A DNA stretch of 19,015 nt. Source: Fidelibacterota bacterium TCS55. Its GTDB lineage: Bacteria > Fidelibacterota > Marinisomatia > Marinisomatales > TCS55. Position numbers and translations under genes: made by a program. The stretch spans positions 1 through 19,015 of the forward strand of contig CAJJBS010000147.1 in the NCBI GenBank assembly GCA_905182385.1. Direction: 5' to 3'. How positions within the stretch are numbered: position 1 is the first letter of the stretch; every line of letters starts with the position of its first letter. A model generated the notes under the pieces. The model had not been told where the DNA came from. It saw only the letters and a list, made by a program, of their open reading frames with translations, and ran no database searches. Of the stretch, positions 1-8,674 are shown one piece after another.

Positions 1-517
1 CTTTTACCCAGAATATATTACTTTTACTTCCTTCATAAATATTCCCTTCTTTATCACACAAAATTGCATCAAAAGAGTTGGCTTCAATTGCTTTATTAAG
101 GGCTGATAAACAGACATGATAATTGGTTGTTTTGACTTCTGGTGTATCTCGTTGCGCTTCAACTGTTAGAGCATTAACTCCATTATAAATTAGGGGATTA
201 AAGTTTAAATGAGATGTGTAGATTATAAATTTATTAGGTACTGATAATATACGAATACGCTGGTTTGGGTCCGGAAAATTATTGATAACCTTTTCAAGCA
301 TTTCAGTTATCTCTTCTAATGAATGATGAATTTTTAAATTAATTTTTTGCGCTGTAGAGAATAAACGTTCTAAATGAGGTTCAAGAAAAACAAGTTTATA
401 ATTCATTGTGCGCATAGTTTCATACAATCCCGATTCAAATGCAAAATATTCAGACCCAATTTGTAATTCTTCTTGAGTCATTTTTGTCCAATGGTTATTT
501 ATAAGCACATCAATCAT
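1..517 (-). CDS. pabC: Class IV PLP aminotransferase, probable aminodeoxychorismate lyase (partial, C-terminus beyond window)
   Basis: By context and fold this is 4-amino-4-deoxychorismate lyase, a cytosolic PLP enzyme that splits aminodeoxychorismate into p-aminobenzoate and pyruvate for folate synthesis. I translated the minus strand from the ATG at 515-517. The reading frame stays open for 172 codons to the window edge, so the C-terminal third (family usually about 270-290 residues) is missing. Visible family marks are GLYETMR (residues 30-36), the probable Schiff-base lysine K129 in VKTTNY, and EGSKSNIFW at 162-170, typical of class IV enzymes. The ATG overlaps the 3' end of the upstream pabB by 8 bases, indicating translational coupling. 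A branched-chain or D-amino-acid aminotransferase has the same fold and cannot be excluded by sequence alone, but location right after pabA-pabB favours PabC. Confidence 0.85.
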   Translation of the reverse strand, partial: MIDVLINNHWTKMTQEELQIGSEYFAFESGLYETMRTMNYKLVFLEPHLERLFSTAQKINLKIHHSLEEITEMLEKVINNFPDPNQRIRILSVPNKFIIYTSHLNFNPLIYNGVNALTVEAQRDTPEVKTTNYHVCLSALNKAIEANSFDAILCDKEGNIYEGSKSNIFWVK

Positions 518-1619
518 TTTGAAACGATGCTGCTTTAACGAGCGATTCATTGAACTCATCTTCATAGTTTGAACCAATAGTAATACCACCTCCAACACCT
601 AAAGTTAATTTTTCTTTTATTTGTGTTATGGTCCGAATCGCAATATTGAAATGCAATGAACCATTAGGTAAAATATATCCTATAGTACCAGTATATACTC
701 CTCGAGGAGTTCTCTCAAGTTCAGAAATTAATTCACAGGCACGCTTTTTAGGACAGCCTGATATTGAACCTCCTGGGCTCATTGATAATAAAGCTTCAAT
801 GGCAGAAATTTCATTTTTAAGCTTCCCTTGAACAAATCCATAAGTGTGAAAAACTTTCTCCAATTTTTGTATAGATTTTGATTCCAAAACTCGAACGGAT
901 CCTGTTTGACAGACCTTTCCTAAGTCGTTTCGTAAAAGGTCAATAATCATATACAGTTCTGCTTGTTCTTTCTTATTTTCCAGAAGTTGGTTCAAATATT
1001 CTTCATCTTCATTTGATGTCCTACCTCTGGAGATAGTTCCTTTTATAGGCTTTGTAGAAATGATACCGTTTTCAATGACGATAAACTGTTCTGGTGAAAG
1101 AGAATGAATCGCCCAATCATCATCTTCTATAAAGGCGGAGTAACCAACTTCATTTTTTTGGCGCATAGCATTGAAAAGTGATATTGGATCAGCATTCGTT
1201 TCGGAAATTAAAGGATGCGTGTAGTTTAACTGGTAAACATCTCCAGATTTTATGTGGTGGATGATTTTATTAAAATTTGATATATAATCTGATTTTGAAA
1301 TTTGAGATTCAAATGGAGTCCATTCTACAAAATTGTTTTCAGCTTTAATACTATCATAATTTTCGTATGAATCGTAGGCGCGAAAATGCACTGCTGGAAT
1401 TAGTTTCGGTTCTTCAATAGAGACACCTAAAAGATTCACACCGTACTCATAGGAAATAAATCCGGCAATAAATTTTCCAATATTATCTTCAATAAATTTG
1501 ACCAATTTTTCTGGAGAATCATCCAATGATAAAGAGATAACATCAACTGGATTCGAAGCTGTTATGTCTAGCCATTCTGAACCGGTATTACCTTGAAAAA
1601 TAATACTTTTGTTAGACAT
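510..1619 (-). CDS. pabB: Aminodeoxychorismate synthase component I
   Basis: Chorismate-binding enzyme of 369 residues that aminates chorismate to 4-amino-4-deoxychorismate using ammonia from the PabA subunit. The chorismate-utilising domain is clear: GDVYQLNYTHPL (about 126-136), PIKGT (191-195), DLLRNDLGKV, a PGGSISGCPKKRA block and GGGITIGSNYEDE near the C-terminus. The lysine in PIKGT (K193) is the residue that separates PabB from anthranilate synthase TrpE, which normally has Ala there (PIAGT), so PabB is preferred. The protein is short compared with about 450 residues for E. coli PabB, the loss being in the less conserved N-terminal region. It overlaps pabA by 8 bases (ATG inside the end of pabA) and pabC by 8 bases, so the three are one operon. 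Confidence 0.92.
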   Translation of the reverse strand: MSNKSIIFQGNTGSEWLDITASNPVDVISLSLDDSPEKLVKFIEDNIGKFIAGFISYEYGVNLLGVSIEEPKLIPAVHFRAYDSYENYDSIKAENNFVEWTPFESQISKSDYISNFNKIIHHIKSGDVYQLNYTHPLISETNADPISLFNAMRQKNEVGYSAFIEDDDWAIHSLSPEQFIVIENGIISTKPIKGTISRGRTSNEDEEYLNQLLENKKEQAELYMIIDLLRNDLGKVCQTGSVRVLESKSIQKLEKVFHTYGFVQGKLKNEISAIEALLSMSPGGSISGCPKKRACELISELERTPRGVYTGTIGYILPNGSLHFNIAIRTITQIKEKLTLGVGGGITIGSNYEDEFNESLVKAASFQND

Positions 1620-2169
1620 TAAGAAAATTTTCGAATATATGATATCCCATAGGCGTTAAAAATGATTCAGGGTGAAACTGAATACCGAATACCGGTTTAT
1701 CAAAATGAGTAATTGCCATAATTTCATGATCATTGGTCCAAGCGGTTCTAGTAAAGTTTGTGGGTAATTCATTTAGAGACAAGGAATGATATCTTGCGGC
1801 CTGAAATGGAGACGGAATTCCCTTGAACAAATCAGACTCATTATGATGTATTAATGATGTTTTGCCGTGAAGGATTTGTTTTGATAGAATTGCTATAGAT
1901 CCAAACACTTCTCCTATAGATTGATGCCCAAGACATATACCAAGTATTGGAATTTTATTCCAATACCTTTTAATAATATGATTTGAAATCCCTGCATCTT
2001 TTGGAGTTCCTGGACCAGGTGAAATTATTATTTTATCAGGATTTAGTTTATCAATATCGTTAGAGGTTATTTTATCATTTTCTTTTACAATCACTACTGA
2101 GCCTAAATGCTCTACAGCTTGAACTAAGTTCCATGTAAATGAATCGTAATTATCTATAACTAAAATCAT
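1612..2169 (-). CDS. pabA: Aminodeoxychorismate synthase glutamine amidotransferase component
   Basis: Class I glutamine amidotransferase of 185 residues, the usual length for PabA/TrpG. It releases ammonia from glutamine and passes it to the chorismate-binding partner PabB. The sequence starts MILVIDNYDSFTWNLVQ, has the oxyanion segment SPGPGTP (50-56), the nucleophile Cys79 in GICLGHQ and the catalytic His166/Glu168 in QFHPES. TrpG and PabA cannot be told apart by their own sequence and one protein often serves both pathways. The PabB-type neighbour and absence of other trp genes point to folate. It is first in the pab operon, preceded by a 115-base gap with a candidate promoter. A GGAAG stretch nine bases before the ATG could serve as ribosome binding site. 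Confidence 0.9.
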   Translation of the reverse strand: MILVIDNYDSFTWNLVQAVEHLGSVVIVKENDKITSNDIDKLNPDKIIISPGPGTPKDAGISNHIIKRYWNKIPILGICLGHQSIGEVFGSIAILSKQILHGKTSLIHHNESDLFKGIPSPFQAARYHSLSLNELPTNFTRTAWTNDHEIMAITHFDKPVFGIQFHPESFLTPMGYHIFENFLNV

Positions 2170-2227
2170 GGTTAATCACTTCCAACTTGGGTCTAAATAT
2201 TTTAGAAACAACATTCCTCATTCTTCC

Positions 2228-2256
2228 ATAGTAGATAAGATTTAACTAAATGTTAA
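2228..2256 (-). promoter_or_regulatory. Candidate sigma-70-type promoter of the pab operon
   Basis: Read on the minus strand, TTAACA (2251-2256) is followed after 17 bases by TACTAT (2228-2233). The -35 box matches five of six consensus positions and the -10 box four of six. It lies about 60 bases before the pabA ATG, in the only sizeable gap between nhaC and pabA. No convincing terminator hairpin for nhaC is visible in the same gap. Support is by pattern only. Confidence 0.45.
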
Positions 2257-2284
2257 TACACTCTTTTGAGCAAGAAGAACTATT

Positions 2285-3757
2285 TCAATTACCAATATCC
2301 ACTAACCCCTCATCAGATTGGTTAAGTTTTTCTATTTTAATATTAAATATACCGTAAATGATAGCCACAATAGGATTAATGATGTTAAAGAAGCAAAAAG
2401 GTAAATATGCGAAGGTGGCAATACCTAAAGAAGCTGACATATAAGCACCACAAGTATTCCAAGGTATTAATGGGGATGTAATAGTCCCTGCATCTTCGAG
2501 TGTTCGAGATAAGTTTTTTGGAGCGAGATTCCTTCTTGCAAACTCTGCTTTATACATTCTACCTGGAAGAACAATAGAAATATATTGATCTGCAGTGATA
2601 ATATTTACGCCAATACACGTGGCGATTGTTGTTACAATTAAGGAACCAGTTGAGTTAGCAAACCTTAATAAAGATTTAACAATTATATTTAATAAACCCG
2701 TTGTTTCTAATACCGCTCCATAAGTTAAAGCACATATCACAAGCCAAATTGTATTTAACATACTTGACATTCCACCTCGAGTAAGGAGTGCATCTACAAC
2801 TTCCACTCCGCTGTTAAATGTAAAACCAGCATGAAGTGCTGTCCAAACACCAGAAAGCATTGTAAGGCCTTTTGAAAGTTCAGGCTTACTAACAAAATTA
2901 GAAATGACTTGAGGTTGAAGTAATACTGCAAATACTCCACCAAGTAATGCACCAATTAACACCGTTGGAAAAGCAGGCACTTTCTTAAAAGCTAAAACAA
3001 AGACTACGACTAAGGGAATAAAAGAGAGCATACTGATATTAAATGAATTAGTGATTGTATCTTGAATCATTGCTAATCCAGCTGTATCACCAGAAGATGT
3101 TTGCTGAAATCCAAGAATCAAGAAGAGTATTAATGCAATTATTAAACTAGGACCGGTTGTCCATATCATATGACGAATATGGGTAAATAGATCCGTACCA
3201 GCAATGGCTGGAGCTAAGTTTGTGGTATCTGATAAAGGCGACATTTTATCCCCAAAATACGCACCCGAGATTATCGCTCCAGCAGTAATTTCAGGCGATA
3301 AACCCAAACCTAAGGATATACCTATTAAAGCTACACCAAGTGTACCTGCAACTGTCCACGAGCTTCCTATACTTAAAGCTGAAAGCGCACAAATTATACA
3401 AGCAGCAAAGTAAAATATTGAAGGTGATAAAATTTTTAATCCATAATAGATCATAGCTGGAACAGTACCGGACATAATCCAAGTTCCTATTAAAGATCCA
3501 ACTGCTAAAAGAATTAAAATAGCACCCATCCCCATTGAGATACCTTTAATTATGCCTTCTTCTATTTCTTTCCAAGTAAAACCATTTTTAATTCCAATTA
3601 GTGCGGCAATTGAGGCTCCAAGAATTAAAGCAATTTGATTTGCGCCATAAGATGAATTATCACCATATAAATAAACTGACATAGATAACATTACAATTAG
3701 TAAAACTATAGGTATTAAAGCATTAATTAGGGATGGCGTTTTATGATTATCTTGCAT
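2285..3757 (-). CDS. nhaC: NhaC-family Na+/H+ antiporter
   Basis: Integral membrane antiporter of 490 residues that exchanges sodium for protons across the cytoplasmic membrane, used for sodium export and pH homeostasis. Hydrophobic segments run through the whole protein. The strongest family mark is the block at about residues 130-205: GSSWTVAGTLGVALIGI, then TAGAIISGAYFGDKMSPLSD and TTNLAPAIAGTDLF, which is characteristic of NhaC. A second conserved region, near FNSGVEVVDALLTRGGMSSM, and DQYISIVLPGRMY towards the C-terminus also fit. It starts 2 bases after the crotonase stop and has no clear Shine-Dalgarno of its own, so it is probably translated by coupling as the last gene of the trkA-trkH-crotonase-nhaC group. 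Substrate preference (Na+ alone, or malate/lactate coupled as in some relatives) cannot be read from sequence. Confidence 0.92.
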   Translation of the reverse strand: MQDNHKTPSLINALIPIVLLIVMLSMSVYLYGDNSSYGANQIALILGASIAALIGIKNGFTWKEIEEGIIKGISMGMGAILILLAVGSLIGTWIMSGTVPAMIYYGLKILSPSIFYFAACIICALSALSIGSSWTVAGTLGVALIGISLGLGLSPEITAGAIISGAYFGDKMSPLSDTTNLAPAIAGTDLFTHIRHMIWTTGPSLIIALILFLILGFQQTSSGDTAGLAMIQDTITNSFNISMLSFIPLVVVFVLAFKKVPAFPTVLIGALLGGVFAVLLQPQVISNFVSKPELSKGLTMLSGVWTALHAGFTFNSGVEVVDALLTRGGMSSMLNTIWLVICALTYGAVLETTGLLNIIVKSLLRFANSTGSLIVTTIATCIGVNIITADQYISIVLPGRMYKAEFARRNLAPKNLSRTLEDAGTITSPLIPWNTCGAYMSASLGIATFAYLPFCFFNIINPIVAIIYGIFNIKIEKLNQSDEGLVDIGN

Positions 3758-3759
3758 AA

Positions 3760-4533
3760 TTATTTTCTAAAATTAGGAGATCGCTTTTCAACAAAAGCTG
3801 ATAAACCTTCTTTCGTCTCGTCTGAATTGAATAGACTGCTAAAATTCTTCACTTCTAAATCTAACCCATCTTTAGTTGTAAGGCCTACACCTTCTCGTAT
3901 ACATTCTAAGGATTTCGCTATAGCGTTTGGACCATTTTTTAAAATTTGATATGCAATTTCTTCACATTTTTGTTTTAATTTTTCTTGAGGTACAACATGA
4001 TTTGCTAACCCAATTTCTTTAGCTTCAGGAGCATATATCATCCTACCTGTTGTAATAATCTCATTCGCAATACCAGTTCCAACTAATCGAGGTAATCGTT
4101 GCGTACCACCCCAACCTGGCAAAATACCTAATAATACCTCAGGTTGTCCGAACGTTGCTGTTTCACTTGCTATTCTAATATGACAAGCAAGGCTGATTTC
4201 ACATCCACCACCTAAGGCAAAACCGTTTACTGCTGCAATCACTGGCTTTGATGAGTTTTCAATAGTAACTGTAAGTTTTTGCCCCGCTTTTCCAAATACT
4301 AATGCTTCTTCAGGATTCATGGGTTGCATTATCTTAATATCTGCACCAGCTATAAAAGCTTTATCTCCTGAACCGGTTAGAATAATAACACCCACAGAAG
4401 AATCATTTATACAATTTATAATAGCATCTTCAAGCTCAGAAATGATTATTGGATTCATAGCATTTAAAGCCTCAGGACGATTAATTCTAACCCAAGCTAT
4501 ATGATTATTAATTTCAGTTAATATATGTGACAT
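3760..4533 (-). CDS. Enoyl-CoA hydratase/isomerase family protein (crotonase)
   Basis: Cytosolic crotonase-fold enzyme of 257 residues, the standard length for a single-domain enoyl-CoA hydratase, which adds water across the double bond of 2-enoyl-CoA. The oxyanion-hole segment IAGADIKIM (61-69) and the second one, GFALGGGCE (104-112), are present. Both catalytic glutamates of true hydratases are kept: Glu112 in GGGCE and Glu132 in FGQPE, followed by PGWGGTQRL. This supports hydratase activity (short-chain, as in 3-hydroxybutyryl-CoA dehydratase) rather than an isomerase or dehalogenase. A GGAG site lies 8 bases before the ATG. It sits between trkH (4-base gap) and nhaC (2-base gap), an odd place for a beta-oxidation or butyrate-type enzyme, with no other acyl-CoA gene in the window. 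Confidence 0.9.
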   Translation of the reverse strand: MSHILTEINNHIAWVRINRPEALNAMNPIIISELEDAIINCINDSSVGVIILTGSGDKAFIAGADIKIMQPMNPEEALVFGKAGQKLTVTIENSSKPVIAAVNGFALGGGCEISLACHIRIASETATFGQPEVLLGILPGWGGTQRLPRLVGTGIANEIITTGRMIYAPEAKEIGLANHVVPQEKLKQKCEEIAYQILKNGPNAIAKSLECIREGVGLTTKDGLDLEVKNFSSLFNSDETKEGLSAFVEKRSPNFRK

Positions 4534-4537
4534 TATA

Positions 4538-6007
4538 CTATCTCCAAAAAGTCCGACTAAATAATACCATAACAGTAAAGATTTCGAGACGACCTAATAA
4601 CATACAAAAAGTCATCATCCATTTACCAATCGGATGTAATAAAGCATAGTTATCTGTAGGCCCAAAAGCACCAAAAGCAGGCCCAACATTTCCAATTGCT
4701 GATGCAGCTACACTTAAAGAAGATGTAAAGTCATAATTTAAAGCAGTCAAAATCAATGAAGTCAAAACAAAGAAAGAAAGATATATTAAAAAGAAACCCA
4801 AAGTATTACGAATTACATCATCGCCAATAGTTCTATCTCCAATTCTAATTGGTATAATAGCTCTAGAATGCAACATTCTACGTGTTTCAGTAGCTGCATA
4901 TTTAATTAATAAAATAACTCTGGCAATTTTCATACCACCACTTGTTGAACCACCCATTGCGCCAAAAAACATCATAAAAAAAAGTAAAAGTTGACTAAAA
5001 AATGGCCAAAGTTCATAATCAGCATTGGCATAACCAGTGCCTGTCATTAATGCTAAAGATTGAAATAGTGATATTAGGAAATTATTATGAGTCCAATCAG
5101 AATTTGAAAAAGATATATTAAGAAAAATAAACATGGTCACACAAAAAAGAATTAAAAAATAAACTTTGAATTCATAGTCTTTAAAATAGGATTTATAGTT
5201 TCCAGTAATTGCACGGAAATGAAGTGTAAAATTCACCCCAGCAACAAACATAAAAAAAATTATTATATAATGAATTAAAGGATTAGAGTAAGCAGCTATA
5301 CTAGCATTTTGAGTGCTAAACCCACCTGTTGGCATTGTAGTAAATGCATGACAAATAGAATCAAACCATGGCATTCCGACAAAACATAAAAGTGAAAATT
5401 GTAAAAAAGTAAAACCTATATATACCATCCATAATATTTTTGCTGTTTCTTTAACTCTTGGTTTAATTTTATCAGCAACTGGACCAGGGACTTCAGCTTT
5501 GAAAAGTTGAACGCCACCAACACCCAATAATGGCAAAATAGCAATAGTGAATACAATTATACCCATACCACCAATCCACTGCAAAAAAGATCTCCAAAAA
5601 AGTACGCCATGCGGCATACTTTCAATACCATTGATAAGATGTGGAAGAGTAGTTGCATTACCAACAATCGTGGCTCCAGTTGTAGTCACACCAGACATAG
5701 ACTCAAACCAAGCATCAGTGAAATTTGGAATAACTTCAGTTAAATAGAATGGCAATGAACCTGCCAATGCAACCGTAATCCAGGCAAATGTAACAATTGC
5801 AAATCCATCTTTACTATTTAACGACTTACTTTTTCGAGTTATTAACCAAATAGGTAGGCCGATAACTAAACAGATTAAAAAAGATTTTATGTGCCCATAT
5901 AAATCGGGTTCATCGTAGCTCCATGCTATAATCGCAGGTAAAAGCATAGTTAAACCAGTAATAACTAGCATGGCAGCTAGTATATTTAAAATTGTTTTTA
6001 TATTCAA
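4538..6007 (-). CDS. trkH: Trk potassium uptake system membrane subunit TrkH
   Basis: Membrane channel-like subunit of 489 residues for potassium uptake, of the TrkH/KtrB superfamily with four repeated membrane-pore-membrane units. All four pore-loop filters can be seen: TTTGATIV (108-115), TTMPTGGFST (223-232), MTGTGYAN (321-328) and GNVGPAFGAFG (439-449). The key glycine is present in each. The loop MGGSTSGGMKIAR (351-363) is the conserved gating region following the third filter. Length matches proteobacterial-type TrkH. The start codon directly follows the trkA stop with no gap, so the regulatory and transport subunits are made together at the membrane. Confidence 0.95.
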   Translation of the reverse strand: MNIKTILNILAAMLVITGLTMLLPAIIAWSYDEPDLYGHIKSFLICLVIGLPIWLITRKSKSLNSKDGFAIVTFAWITVALAGSLPFYLTEVIPNFTDAWFESMSGVTTTGATIVGNATTLPHLINGIESMPHGVLFWRSFLQWIGGMGIIVFTIAILPLLGVGGVQLFKAEVPGPVADKIKPRVKETAKILWMVYIGFTFLQFSLLCFVGMPWFDSICHAFTTMPTGGFSTQNASIAAYSNPLIHYIIIFFMFVAGVNFTLHFRAITGNYKSYFKDYEFKVYFLILFCVTMFIFLNISFSNSDWTHNNFLISLFQSLALMTGTGYANADYELWPFFSQLLLFFMMFFGAMGGSTSGGMKIARVILLIKYAATETRRMLHSRAIIPIRIGDRTIGDDVIRNTLGFFLIYLSFFVLTSLILTALNYDFTSSLSVAASAIGNVGPAFGAFGPTDNYALLHPIGKWMMTFCMLLGRLEIFTVMVLFSRTFWR

Positions 6008-7357
6008 TTAAGACTCAAAGAGACGTTTTAGTTTTGGCACTGCCTTTGATTTAGCGAAAACTAATACATTGTCCTCATCTGATAATTGAGTTGAACCCCT
6101 AGCTATTGAAAGGGTTCCGTGATGATTTGTCATCCCAACTATACTGTCTTCAGGAAAATTAATTTCTTCTAAAGGTACTTTTGTAACTTTACTCCCTGGC
6201 TCTGGATGAAATTCAATCACCTCAACATCAATTTCATCAAAAGTCATAACTGAGGTTTCAGTTTCATCACTTGCGATAAAGCGGAGGATTGAATTGACTG
6301 TTGACATATTTTTACTTAATACAGCCCCAACACCAATTTCATGAACAATAGGCATATACTCTGTTGTACTTACATGAATCACTGACTGTTTAACACCTAA
6401 ATGATGAGCTAACATACCTGATAATAAATTTGTTTGCTCACTCTCAGTTACTGCAATAAAGCTATCTGCATCTTGAATATTTTCAGATTTAAGTAACTCT
6501 ACATCCGTTCCATCACCATGAATGATCATTGTATCTTTAACATGTGAAGCTAACCATTCTGCCTTATCTCTTTTTTTCTCTATTAACCTAACTGACATCT
6601 CTTTTTGAAGCTCTTCAGCTAGATTTCGGCCCATTTTACTTCCGCCTAAAATAATAATAGAATTAGTAGGAGTAGCTTCTTTTCCCAGAAGATTCATTAA
6701 AGGTTCTAACCATTTTGTTTTTACAATAAAATATGCTGTGTCATTATATTTAAAAATATAATCAGACCAAGGAACATGGGACTCACCATCTCTTAAAACA
6801 GTAATAATACCAAACTTAAAATCACGATCTTCCTCTTCACATATTTCTCTTACTGATTTACCAATGATCGGTGAATCTTTGTCAAGACGAATTCCTATCA
6901 TTTGGACTCTTCCACCTTCAAAATCCATCACCTGCGTTGCATAAGAATGACGAACCAATTGAACAATCTCCTTACAAGCTTCTTTCTCTGGATGAATAAC
7001 TAAATCAATTCCAAATTTCTCTGGTTTTATAATTGAATCTCGAGCAGTATACTGCTGGTTTCTTAATCGAGCTATTATTTTTTTAGCACCAAGCTCATGG
7101 GCTTGCTGTGATGCAATTAAGTTAACTTCATCTACTCTCGTGAGACATAAGACATAATCTGCCTCTTGAACGTTAGCTGCTGAAAGATTTCGTGGACTTG
7201 CACCATTTCCTTCCACTACAATAACATCTAAGCTTTCTGTGGCACGTCTACATTTTGCGGGATCAATGTCTATAACAACAATATCATGATCTTCTTGACT
7301 TAATGCTTTAGCGACGTGGAACCCCACCTCTCCAACTCCAATTATAACAATGAGCAT
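6008..7357 (-). CDS. trkA: Trk potassium uptake regulator TrkA, two RCK domains
   Basis: Peripheral cytoplasmic subunit of 449 residues that binds nucleotides (NAD(H), and ATP/ADP in some systems) and gates TrkH. It is a tandem duplication. The first Rossmann unit begins IIGVGEVGFHVAKAL at residue 4 with the acidic end of strand 2 at VVIDIDPAKC. The second begins IIILGGSKMGRNLAEEL near residue 234 with RLIEKKRDKAEWL. Each is followed by a TrkA_C-type domain (around 150-225 and 370-449), which is the full-length layout. A GGAAAGG Shine-Dalgarno lies 7 bases before the ATG, and a TATAAT box about 33 bases upstream suggests its own promoter. It is the first gene of a four-gene cation group. Confidence 0.95.
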   Translation of the reverse strand: MLIVIIGVGEVGFHVAKALSQEDHDIVVIDIDPAKCRRATESLDVIVVEGNGASPRNLSAANVQEADYVLCLTRVDEVNLIASQQAHELGAKKIIARLRNQQYTARDSIIKPEKFGIDLVIHPEKEACKEIVQLVRHSYATQVMDFEGGRVQMIGIRLDKDSPIIGKSVREICEEEDRDFKFGIITVLRDGESHVPWSDYIFKYNDTAYFIVKTKWLEPLMNLLGKEATPTNSIIILGGSKMGRNLAEELQKEMSVRLIEKKRDKAEWLASHVKDTMIIHGDGTDVELLKSENIQDADSFIAVTESEQTNLLSGMLAHHLGVKQSVIHVSTTEYMPIVHEIGVGAVLSKNMSTVNSILRFIASDETETSVMTFDEIDVEVIEFHPEPGSKVTKVPLEEINFPEDSIVGMTNHHGTLSIARGSTQLSDEDNVLVFAKSKAVPKLKRLFES

Positions 7358-7390
7358 ATAGAAACCTTTCCAATAAAAGCGTATATCTTA

Positions 7391-7396
7391 ATTATA
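7391..7396 (-). promoter_or_regulatory. Perfect -10 box (TATAAT) upstream of trkA
   Basis: On the minus strand TATAAT occurs exactly, 33 bases before the trkA ATG in the 66-base murA-trkA gap. Seventeen bases further upstream there is only a poor -35 match (ATCTAT), so either an activator is needed or the promoter is weak. In such AT-rich sequence a chance match is possible. The position is right for trkA. Confidence 0.4.
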
Positions 7397-7423
7397 AAAT
7401 CCAACTGATTGCTATAGATTTAT

Positions 7424-8674
7424 TCATTCCTTTTCTCTGCGTATTTCAGCACCAAGTAATTTGAATTTTTCTTCAATCTTTTCATAACCTCTGTCAATAT
7501 GATAAATGCGACTAATCTCTGATTTCCCTTCTGCCATCAATGCTGCAATTAATAAAGAAGCACTTGCTCTAATATCCGTTGACATTACCTGCGCTCCCTT
7601 TAATTTTTTAGGACCTTTAACTAAAGCCATATTCTTATTTAAAGTTATATCAGCCCCCAATCGAATTAATTCTGGAACATGTGCAAAGCGGTCATGATAA
7701 ATCATATCTGTTATATGCGATGAGCCATTTGCAACGGACATCAATGCAACCCATTGAGCTTGTAGGTCTGTTGGAAAACCTGGGTGAACATCCGTTGTCA
7801 TGTCAACTGGCAGAAGTTCTTTACACTTATGAATCGATATAGAATCATCTTCTATAACTAATTCACAGCCTGCTTGTTTTAGTTTTCTAATTACAACATT
7901 CAAGTGACTTGGGTCTACTTTATTCAGAGTGATATTTCCTAAAGTTGCACCAGCCATAAGAAAAGTCCCCGCCTCAATCATATCAGGAATGGTTTCTACA
8001 TTTAATGGCGATAATTGATCAATTCCATTTATTGTTAAAATACTTGTACCAATTCCTTCAATGCGAGCTCCCATCTGATTTAGAACTTCACATAATTGAA
8101 CTATATGTGGTTCTATAGCAGCATTTGTAATTTTTGTTTTACCTTCTGCCATCACTGCTGCCATTGCAATATTTGCGGTAGCGCCAACGGAAGGAATATC
8201 AAAATGTATTTCAGCGCCTTTTAATTTTTTTGCTCGAGCAATTATATAACCATCTTCTAATATGACTTCTGCACCTAGTTTCTCAAACCCTTTTAAATGA
8301 TAATCAACAGGTCTAGGTCCCCAAGCACAACCACCCGGGAGTGATACTCGCGCCTCACCAAACCTGCCAAGCAATGGGCCCATAACATAAAAAGACGCTC
8401 TCATTGTTTTCACCAACTCGTAAGGTGCTTCTACAGAATTAATATTTGAGCTATCTACAAGTAATTCACCATTATTAAAGGTTGATTTAGCGCCTAGCAT
8501 TTCTAATAACCTTAAGAATGTTCTAGTATCTTTCAAATCAGGAACTCGGGTTATCTTATGTTCACCACCTGCTAATAGAGTAGCTGCCATTAAAGGTAAT
8601 ACAGCATTTTTAGCGCCACTAATATCAACAGATCCGTCAAGATCAATTCCGCCGTTAACAATTAACTTATCCAT
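7424..8674 (-). CDS. murA: UDP-N-acetylglucosamine 1-carboxyvinyltransferase
   Basis: First committed enzyme of peptidoglycan synthesis: transfers enolpyruvate from phosphoenolpyruvate to UDP-GlcNAc in the cytosol. At 416 residues it has the normal family length. The active-site Lys22 is in ISGAKNAVLP, the catalytic Cys116 in LPGGCAWGPRPVD with Arg121 nearby, and TDVHPGFPTDLQAQ and STDIRASASLLIAALMAEG provide the other conserved blocks. The cysteine rather than aspartate at position 116 predicts sensitivity to fosfomycin. The ATG overlaps the end of recN by 8 bases, and murA is the last gene of the long run that begins at pgk or at the TPR gene. Confidence 0.96.
   Translation of the reverse strand: MDKLIVNGGIDLDGSVDISGAKNAVLPLMAATLLAGGEHKITRVPDLKDTRTFLRLLEMLGAKSTFNNGELLVDSSNINSVEAPYELVKTMRASFYVMGPLLGRFGEARVSLPGGCAWGPRPVDYHLKGFEKLGAEVILEDGYIIARAKKLKGAEIHFDIPSVGATANIAMAAVMAEGKTKITNAAIEPHIVQLCEVLNQMGARIEGIGTSILTINGIDQLSPLNVETIPDMIEAGTFLMAGATLGNITLNKVDPSHLNVVIRKLKQAGCELVIEDDSISIHKCKELLPVDMTTDVHPGFPTDLQAQWVALMSVANGSSHITDMIYHDRFAHVPELIRLGADITLNKNMALVKGPKKLKGAQVMSTDIRASASLLIAALMAEGKSEISRIYHIDRGYEKIEEKFKLLGAEIRREKE

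Noticed and set aside
510..2169. Reading the pab pair as trpE-trpG (anthranilate synthase)
   Set aside because: The chorismate enzyme has PIKGT with Lys, the PabB signature, and is followed by a class IV aminotransferase-fold lyase; no trp genes are nearby.
2251..2285. Terminator after nhaC
   Set aside because: Only a 3-base stem (CTC/GAG) can be drawn and there is no T-tract.
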